Source: Chloroflexota bacterium (lineage in GTDB: Bacteria; Chloroflexota; Anaerolineae; Anaerolineales; Anaerolineaceae). Taken from it: a stretch of 64,000 bases of DNA. This document shows, piece by piece, positions 59,453-64,000 of this stretch. Position 1 is the stretch's first letter; every line of letters starts with the position of its first letter. The position numbers were made by a program, and so were the translations under genes. The notes below the pieces were generated by a model that saw nothing but the letters and a program-made list of their open reading frames with translations, searched no databases and was not told where the DNA came from. The stretch spans positions 50,171-114,170 of the forward strand of contig JAMCRR010000037.1 of the NCBI GenBank assembly GCA_023381565.1. Reading direction: 5' to 3'.

Positions 59453-61201
59453 CTATTCTTCCCCGATGAGCGCCACTTTATTCATAAGCAAACGAGGAGG
59501 CAGCACCGCGCATAATAGACTGGCCGGAATCCCCAGCGCCAGGCCAACCAGCCGGCCCAGGTTCTCATCCCACCCCACCAGGCTGAAGATGATCGGCGGG
59601 CCGAAGAAGAGCGCCAATATCCCTGCGATGTAAGCCATACTGACGATCATGGCCAGACAGCCGCCTGTGCCGCGCACCATTCGCCGCGGATCTTCCCACT
59701 TGAGATTCACATTGGCGATGCCAAAAGCCAGGCTGACCCCCGCGGCTCCCGCCAGACCGAAAACGATGACCACCAACCCAAAGGCGATCGATATGGGCGT
59801 CGAGCGCTGGACCAGCGAAACCATCAGCAGGAAGAGGCTGCCCAGGAGCACCCCGGGGATATATGCCACCCAATATTTCGCTGCCACAAGCTGTACAGGG
59901 GTAGCCGGAGAGGATTTTAACAGCCAGTACTGTTTGCCCTCTTGAGAGAAGCTCATTAAAGCCAGGCGAGAGAGCACTGCCCAGCTAAAAAATATGGCGA
60001 AACCGGTGTTGGCATCGACAATCACGATCTGGAGCACCCGGTTGAAGGCCTGTGGGGCTTCGCCGCGCCCGAAATATCCTCCGCCGCGCGCAAACGAAAA
60101 GGCGTAGATCAGCCCAAAGATCAGGGGGGCAATTATCTGGGACATGTTGCGTAAATCGCGGCGAATCGTGCGGAAGTCTTTAGCGGTCACACTGCGCACC
60201 ACAGAGGGGATCAGGTTAGCGGCGGCCATCAGAGGGGTTTGCTTTGTATTGAGCCTGGGCTGGATCTGGTGAACGATCCGCTTTTTTCGCCCGCCTACCT
60301 GTACACGTGCCCACCCGATGTAATACAGGCGCTCAGCCGTCACCAGGGCGGCGAAGAATATCCCTCCTGAAATTCCCAGGAAGAGGAAAATACTGCCCAA
60401 ACCGGCCAGCCAGTCGCCGTTTGCTACATTGAGCAGGCCTTGCCCGGCCCAGGCCAGCGGCGACCATGGAGAATTGACCTGGGAAAGCGACCCGAGCGCC
60501 CCAGAGACCTGACCCTGGTTGACGCGCACCGTATTGATCAATTGGCCGGATTGCGAACAGACCAGCGACAGCAGCGCCCCGAAAAAGCCCAGCACCTCAG
60601 CCACACGCCGCGCCGGAAAGAGGCGCACTACCGCCATGACTACCAGGCTGGCGATCGAAGAGGCAATGATGGCTACCCCCAGGAACACTGCCAGCACCAG
60701 TGGATAATACAGCAGTGAGAATTTCATTGCTGCTCCCAGGCCGAAGAGCACAGGCAGGCCAAACAAGCTTACCAGGCCAAGGTCGGGCAGGATTGCCTGG
60801 ATTAATTTCGAGAGAAAGACCGCCCGCATGGATACCGGCGCGCTCAACAGGAAGTCCATATCCGCGGCCAGGTACAACGATTGGAGCAGCACGCCGAAGC
60901 TGGTCAGCAGCAGCCCGAAAAACGCGGCGGTAAGCACCCACACCGGAACGTTGGCAATCAGCTCACTCGGATTGATGTAACGTGCAACCTCAGGCGAGCG
61001 CAGCAACCCCAGAAGCAGCCAGCTGACTATGAAAATCCCGGCCAGCGCGGCCAGGATGAGCAAGCCCAAAATGGCGTAGCCGATCTTGGAGCGCGTTTTC
61101 GCCCGCCGGATATTGTTAAAAGTGATCAAGGCGCGCAGGCGCAGGAGCTTCCAGACCGCGCTCCACAAGGAGGCCTGCACCACCGCAGTTGGGGAACTCA
61201 C
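59453..61201 (-). CDS. ABC exporter permease (large, about 12 spans)
   Basis: A 582-residue polytopic protein with about twelve hydrophobic spans and few soluble loops. Markers are SLFGLPVLFGLGAAMKFSLLYYPLVLAVFL and VTAKDFRTIRRDLRNMSQIIAPLIFGL. It resembles the twelve-span ABC permeases that pair with a single ATPase in Gram-positive bacteria (putative ABC exporter family). Its start overlaps the ATPase stop by 4 nt (ATGA), which ties the two together. The substrate is unknown. Confidence 0.82.
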   Translation of the reverse strand: MSSPTAVVQASLWSAVWKLLRLRALITFNNIRRAKTRSKIGYAILGLLILAALAGIFIVSWLLLGLLRSPEVARYINPSELIANVPVWVLTAAFFGLLLTSFGVLLQSLYLAADMDFLLSAPVSMRAVFLSKLIQAILPDLGLVSLFGLPVLFGLGAAMKFSLLYYPLVLAVFLGVAIIASSIASLVVMAVVRLFPARRVAEVLGFFGALLSLVCSQSGQLINTVRVNQGQVSGALGSLSQVNSPWSPLAWAGQGLLNVANGDWLAGLGSIFLFLGISGGIFFAALVTAERLYYIGWARVQVGGRKKRIVHQIQPRLNTKQTPLMAAANLIPSVVRSVTAKDFRTIRRDLRNMSQIIAPLIFGLIYAFSFARGGGYFGRGEAPQAFNRVLQIVIVDANTGFAIFFSWAVLSRLALMSFSQEGKQYWLLKSSPATPVQLVAAKYWVAYIPGVLLGSLFLLMVSLVQRSTPISIAFGLVVIVFGLAGAAGVSLAFGIANVNLKWEDPRRMVRGTGGCLAMIVSMAYIAGILALFFGPPIIFSLVGWDENLGRLVGLALGIPASLLCAVLPPRLLMNKVALIGEE

Positions 61202-61968
61202 TTCAGGACCTCGGCGATTTCGGCATATTCTGCGCCGCCGGTCAGCTCGAGGAAGATATCCTCCAGGGTGGCTTCACCATTCCCGAGTGAACGAAGCTGC
61301 TGCATCGTGCCCTGCGCGATCAGCTTGCCCTGGTAGATGATCCCAATGCGGTCGCACATGCGCTCGGCAATTTCCAGGATGTGGGTCGAAAGGAAGACGG
61401 CTGAGCCGCGGTCGGCCATCTGGCGTAAAATGTCCTTAATCAGGCGAGCCGATTTTGGGTCGAGGCCGACAGTGGGCTCGTCCAACACCAGGACACGGGG
61501 ATCATGCATCAGGGCGGCTGCCAGGGCTGTCTTCTGGCGCATGCCGTGACTGTACGAATCGATCAAGTCGTCTCTCGCCTCTTCCAGGTCGAAGAGCCGG
61601 AAAAGCTCCTCCGTGCGCCGGTTGATCTGGAGGCGGTCAAGCCCGAACAAGTCGCCTACAAACTGTAGCAGCTCACGCCCGGTCAACTTGGGGTACAAGT
61701 TGGGTTCGTCGGGGACGTAGCCGCAAGAAGCCTTGGCTTGCAGCGCCTGAGCCTGCACGTCAAAACCGGCTACCCGGATCGATCCAGAGGTTGGACGCAG
61801 CAGGCCGGAGATCATCTTGATGGTGGTCGTTTTCCCGGCGCCGTTGGGACCTAAGAAACCATAGATTTCACCCGAGTTGACCGTGAAGGTGGCCTGGTCT
61901 ACAGCGGTTTTCTCACCAAAGCGCTTGACCAGGTTTTGCGCCTCGATGAGAGGTATTAGAGTATCCAT
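61198..61968 (-). CDS. ABC transporter ATPase
   Basis: A 256-residue nucleotide-binding protein with Walker A GFLGPNGAGKTTT, Q-loop CGYVPDEPNLYPKL, signature YSHGMRQKTALA (replacing LSGGQ), Walker B VLVLDEPTVGLDP and H-loop LSTHIL. It belongs to the CcmA/drug-exporter group and powers the large permease encoded next. Its start lies 2 nt after the rhomboid stop. Confidence 0.93.
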   Translation of the reverse strand: MDTLIPLIEAQNLVKRFGEKTAVDQATFTVNSGEIYGFLGPNGAGKTTTIKMISGLLRPTSGSIRVAGFDVQAQALQAKASCGYVPDEPNLYPKLTGRELLQFVGDLFGLDRLQINRRTEELFRLFDLEEARDDLIDSYSHGMRQKTALAAALMHDPRVLVLDEPTVGLDPKSARLIKDILRQMADRGSAVFLSTHILEIAERMCDRIGIIYQGKLIAQGTMQQLRSLGNGEATLEDIFLELTGGAEYAEIAEVLK

Positions 61969-61970
61969 AT

Positions 61971-62759
61971 CTATCTCGTGACGATGGTAACTGCTGCCAG
62001 CCCGGCAAAGATTGCGGCAACAGCCAGATACGTGACCTGGATTTGGATGGGCTGGCGTTCATCGACCAGATGCAGGTCGGGAGGGATTCCCTCCACCCTG
62101 AACACCGGGCCCCCGAACCAGGAGAAGAGCAACCCGCCCATCAATCCGCCCAGATGGCCCCAGTTATCGATCCCGGGAGATAGCCCCAGCACCAGGTTTA
62201 CCGCGGCAATGATGACAATGTTGGTCAAAATGGGCCTGGCCCGCTTGCCGAAGAAACGGCGGTTCTGGTAGATAAATATTCCCTCAGCTCCCAGCAGACC
62301 AAAAATCGCCGTCGACGCTCCAAGAGAAGGGTTGGGTGTAAAGATGAATGAAAGCACGTTCCCAGAGAACCCCGCCAGGAAGTACAGCGCCAGGTAGCGC
62401 AGGTGGCCGTATTCCATCTCCACGTTGCGGCCGATCACGTAGAGGGCATACATGTTGAAGCCGATGTGCAGGATACTGGCATGCAGGAACAGCGGCGTGA
62501 TGAGGCGCCACAATTGCCCGGCGATGATAGCCGCATTTATTTTCTCTCCCCAGGCGGCGAGAAGATCCACACCGGTAAGGGAAAGGCTGGCGTTCTGCAG
62601 CAGGAAGATGAGCACCGTTACGACCAGGATGGCCCACGTAACCAGGGGGCGCTGGGCGGGGGGTCTAAGCCTGACCTGCTGCGCCGGGACCTGCGGATAC
62701 CCGGTTTGAGGCGACTGCCCGGATGGAGAAGGGATAGGGGATGGGCTGCTGTAGCTCAT
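61971..62759 (-). CDS. Rhomboid family intramembrane serine protease
   Basis: A protein of about 262 residues with a Pro/Ser/Gln-rich N-terminal tail (about 1-40) and six spans. The WRLITPLFLHASILHIGFNMYALYVIG stretch, the catalytic Ser in LGASTAIFGLLGA and the His in WGHLGGLMGG are present. Rhomboids cut transmembrane helices. The start ATG overlaps the gmk stop (ATGA) and follows AAGG by 8 nt, so it is translated together with gmk. Confidence 0.9.
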   Translation of the reverse strand: MSYSSPSPIPSPSGQSPQTGYPQVPAQQVRLRPPAQRPLVTWAILVVTVLIFLLQNASLSLTGVDLLAAWGEKINAAIIAGQLWRLITPLFLHASILHIGFNMYALYVIGRNVEMEYGHLRYLALYFLAGFSGNVLSFIFTPNPSLGASTAIFGLLGAEGIFIYQNRRFFGKRARPILTNIVIIAAVNLVLGLSPGIDNWGHLGGLMGGLLFSWFGGPVFRVEGIPPDLHLVDERQPIQIQVTYLAVAAIFAGLAAVTIVTR

Positions 62760-63379
62760 AGGCAAGCCTTGCGCTGGTGCACCCGGTGATGCTCGGCGGA
62801 GATGATCGCCAGGATATCGTCGACGGCGACCTCCAGGTTTCCCTGGGGATTGATCACCAGGTAATCGAACTTATCCAGATAGCCGAGCTCTTTGCGGATG
62901 GTATTCATGCGCACCTGAATGTCTTCAGCTTTATCTCCGGGTCGCGCCGCGATACGTTCCCTCAATGCCTCCTCGCTGGAAGGGAGCAGGAAGATCAGCA
63001 CAGCTTCGGGGCACAGGCGTCGGACTTTGGCCGCTCCCTGGACATCGACCCGGAAGACCACGTCTTTGCCGCTGGCAAGCGCCAGACGAACCTGTTCTTT
63101 GGGCACCCCTTTATAGTCAGTATAGACTTTCGAGTGCTCGAGGAACTCCCCCCGCTTGATCATCTCGCGGAATTTTTCACGCGTGATGAAAAAGTAATCT
63201 TTACCATCTTCTTCTCCAGGGCGGGGGCGGCGCGTGTTAGCTGTGATTACGAAATGGATGGGCAGGTTGCGGTCGCGTAAGGCGTGAATCACGCTGTCTT
63301 TGCCGGCGGCTGAAGGTCCGGAGATGATAATGATCAGTGGTTCGGTATGGGGGATGGCATTCGAGAAAGATAGGTCCAT
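62756..63379 (-). CDS. gmk: Guanylate kinase
   Basis: A 207-residue kinase with P-loop SGPSAAGKDSVI (about residues 20-31; Asp replaces the usual Thr/Ser after the Lys), the GMP-binding TANTRRPRPGEEDGKDYFFI, GEFLEHSKVYTDYKGVP, and a lid with RIAARPGDKAEDIQVRM. It phosphorylates GMP to GDP. I chose the ATG at 63379 because the family N-terminus starts there; upstream in-frame codons look non-coding. Overlaps rhomboid by 4 nt. Confidence 0.93.
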   Translation of the reverse strand: MDLSFSNAIPHTEPLIIIISGPSAAGKDSVIHALRDRNLPIHFVITANTRRPRPGEEDGKDYFFITREKFREMIKRGEFLEHSKVYTDYKGVPKEQVRLALASGKDVVFRVDVQGAAKVRRLCPEAVLIFLLPSSEEALRERIAARPGDKAEDIQVRMNTIRKELGYLDKFDYLVINPQGNLEVAVDDILAIISAEHHRVHQRKACL

Positions 63380-63676
63380 TAATATAAAAGCCTCGGATTC
63401 GAGATTTCTCAGGGCTGTCGCGTTGTGTCTATACATTCTACGCAACGGGTTCGGGTTGGTGAAAACCGGTCTACACAGTCTGGGGGCGGGTCGAAACGAG
63501 AATTCACCCGAGAGAAAATGCAATTGTCGTGGAATCGCCAACAGACATTCCCTGACCTTGATTATAATTTATACGCTGGAATTATGGGTCTCTGGGAATT
63601 CCTGCGGAATGATCTTCATTCTGGCGAATCCCCATAAATCGAAATCATGGTCCTGCTTACTGTGGAGGTGTCTGAA

Positions 63677-64000
63677 ATGCCGACGTACGATTTCCGCTGC
63701 CTGAACTGCCGGCGCAGTTTTGATGTGTATCTCTCTTATCAGGAATATGGGGAGAAGAAGATCGTTTGCCCCTACTGCGAGAGCGAACAAGTAACTCGCA
63801 AGATCGGCAGGATCCGTGTGGCTCGTTCAGAAGATAGCCATCTGGAAAACCTGGCGGATCCCAGCAACCTGGATGGCCTGGAAGACGACCCGCGCGCCCT
63901 GGGACGCATGATGCGCAAGATGAGCTCCGAGGTTGGCGAGGAGATGGGCCCGGAATTCGATGAGGTGGTTGGACGGTTGGAAGCGGGACAATCTCCAGAG
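63677..64000 (+). CDS. FmdB-type zinc-ribbon protein (5' part; runs off the window)
   Basis: It starts MPTYDFRCLNCRRSFDVYLS with GGAGG 8 nt upstream. CLNC (about residues 8-11) and CPYC (about 31-34) form a zinc ribbon of the FmdB/CxxC_CXXC_SSSS type, then an acidic helical part follows (DDPRALGRMMRKMSSEVGEEM). The region is open for 108 codons to the window end. FmdB-like proteins are short regulators or structural zinc-ribbon proteins of unclear role. Confidence 0.87.
   Translation, partial: MPTYDFRCLNCRRSFDVYLSYQEYGEKKIVCPYCESEQVTRKIGRIRVARSEDSHLENLADPSNLDGLEDDPRALGRMMRKMSSEVGEEMGPEFDEVVGRLEAGQSPE

Noticed and set aside
59453-63379. Gene cluster of ABC exporter, rhomboid and gmk as one dedicated functional system
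   Set aside because: The genes overlap and are cotranscribed, but gmk is housekeeping and no shared substrate or motif ties rhomboid to the exporter. Overlap alone is common in this compact genome.

Overview
The window looks like a chromosomal segment of a Chloroflexota bacterium, most likely class Anaerolineae. This is inferred from protein style: Pro/Thr/Ser-rich lipoproteins, an NBR1-type Ig lipoprotein, an Agl23/NHL protein, a diadenylate cyclase with YbbR partner, a serine/threonine kinase with a beta-propeller, and Chloroflexi-type peptide-binding proteins. No rRNA gene is present to confirm it. Moderate-to-high G+C, dense packing and many ATGA or TAATG start/stop overlaps indicate free-living bacterial DNA. 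I see no prophage, CRISPR array or intact insertion sequence.

Layout. 1-9.9 kb: a truncated MalT-type LuxR regulator, tRNA-Ser(GGA), a small zinc-ribbon gene, a sugar-phosphate isomerase gene broken by an in-frame stop, rsmI, an Ig lipoprotein, an Agl23-like membrane protein separated from its NHL propeller by one in-frame stop, and an ATP-grasp ligase. 10-15 kb: a promoter and a selenocysteine tRNA (selC), an M50 protease, then a MacAB-like efflux operon preceded by three hairpin-bearing tandem repeats. 15-27 kb: a cutA relic, a MEDS/PAS histidine kinase, serA, an M32 carboxypeptidase, a receiver protein, an L,D-transpeptidase, a roadblock protein, a dolichol-phosphate-mannose-type glycosyltransferase, an FAD oxidoreductase, rsmA and a 3D/G5 wall protein. 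27-42 kb: housekeeping core with tRNA-Phe, coaE fusion, cdaA-cdaR, der, lepB, a membrane kinase, PIN-TRAM, cysS, rlmB, and serS under a T-box.

43-51 kb is the most accessory part. It holds gene relics, a transposase relic, an S41 protease followed by a secreted peptide made of six GGFGAWS repeats, a decayed copy of that gene's tail, a 32-codon ORF between a promoter and two terminators, and an ABC exporter operon. 51-64 kb holds a small-phosphatase/nucleotidyltransferase/quinate-dehydrogenase-like operon, PrsW, a peptide ABC importer whose binding protein appears circularly permuted, a second ABC exporter, rhomboid and gmk in one overlapping cluster, and the start of an FmdB-type zinc-ribbon gene.

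The strongest candidates for something undescribed are the S41-protease/GGFGAWS-repeat pair and the permuted binding protein. Also worth checking are the 24-nt inverted copy that breaks the isomerase gene, the kinase with repeated SEATI motifs, and the repeat array before the efflux operon. All functions are read from sequence patterns; no database search was possible.
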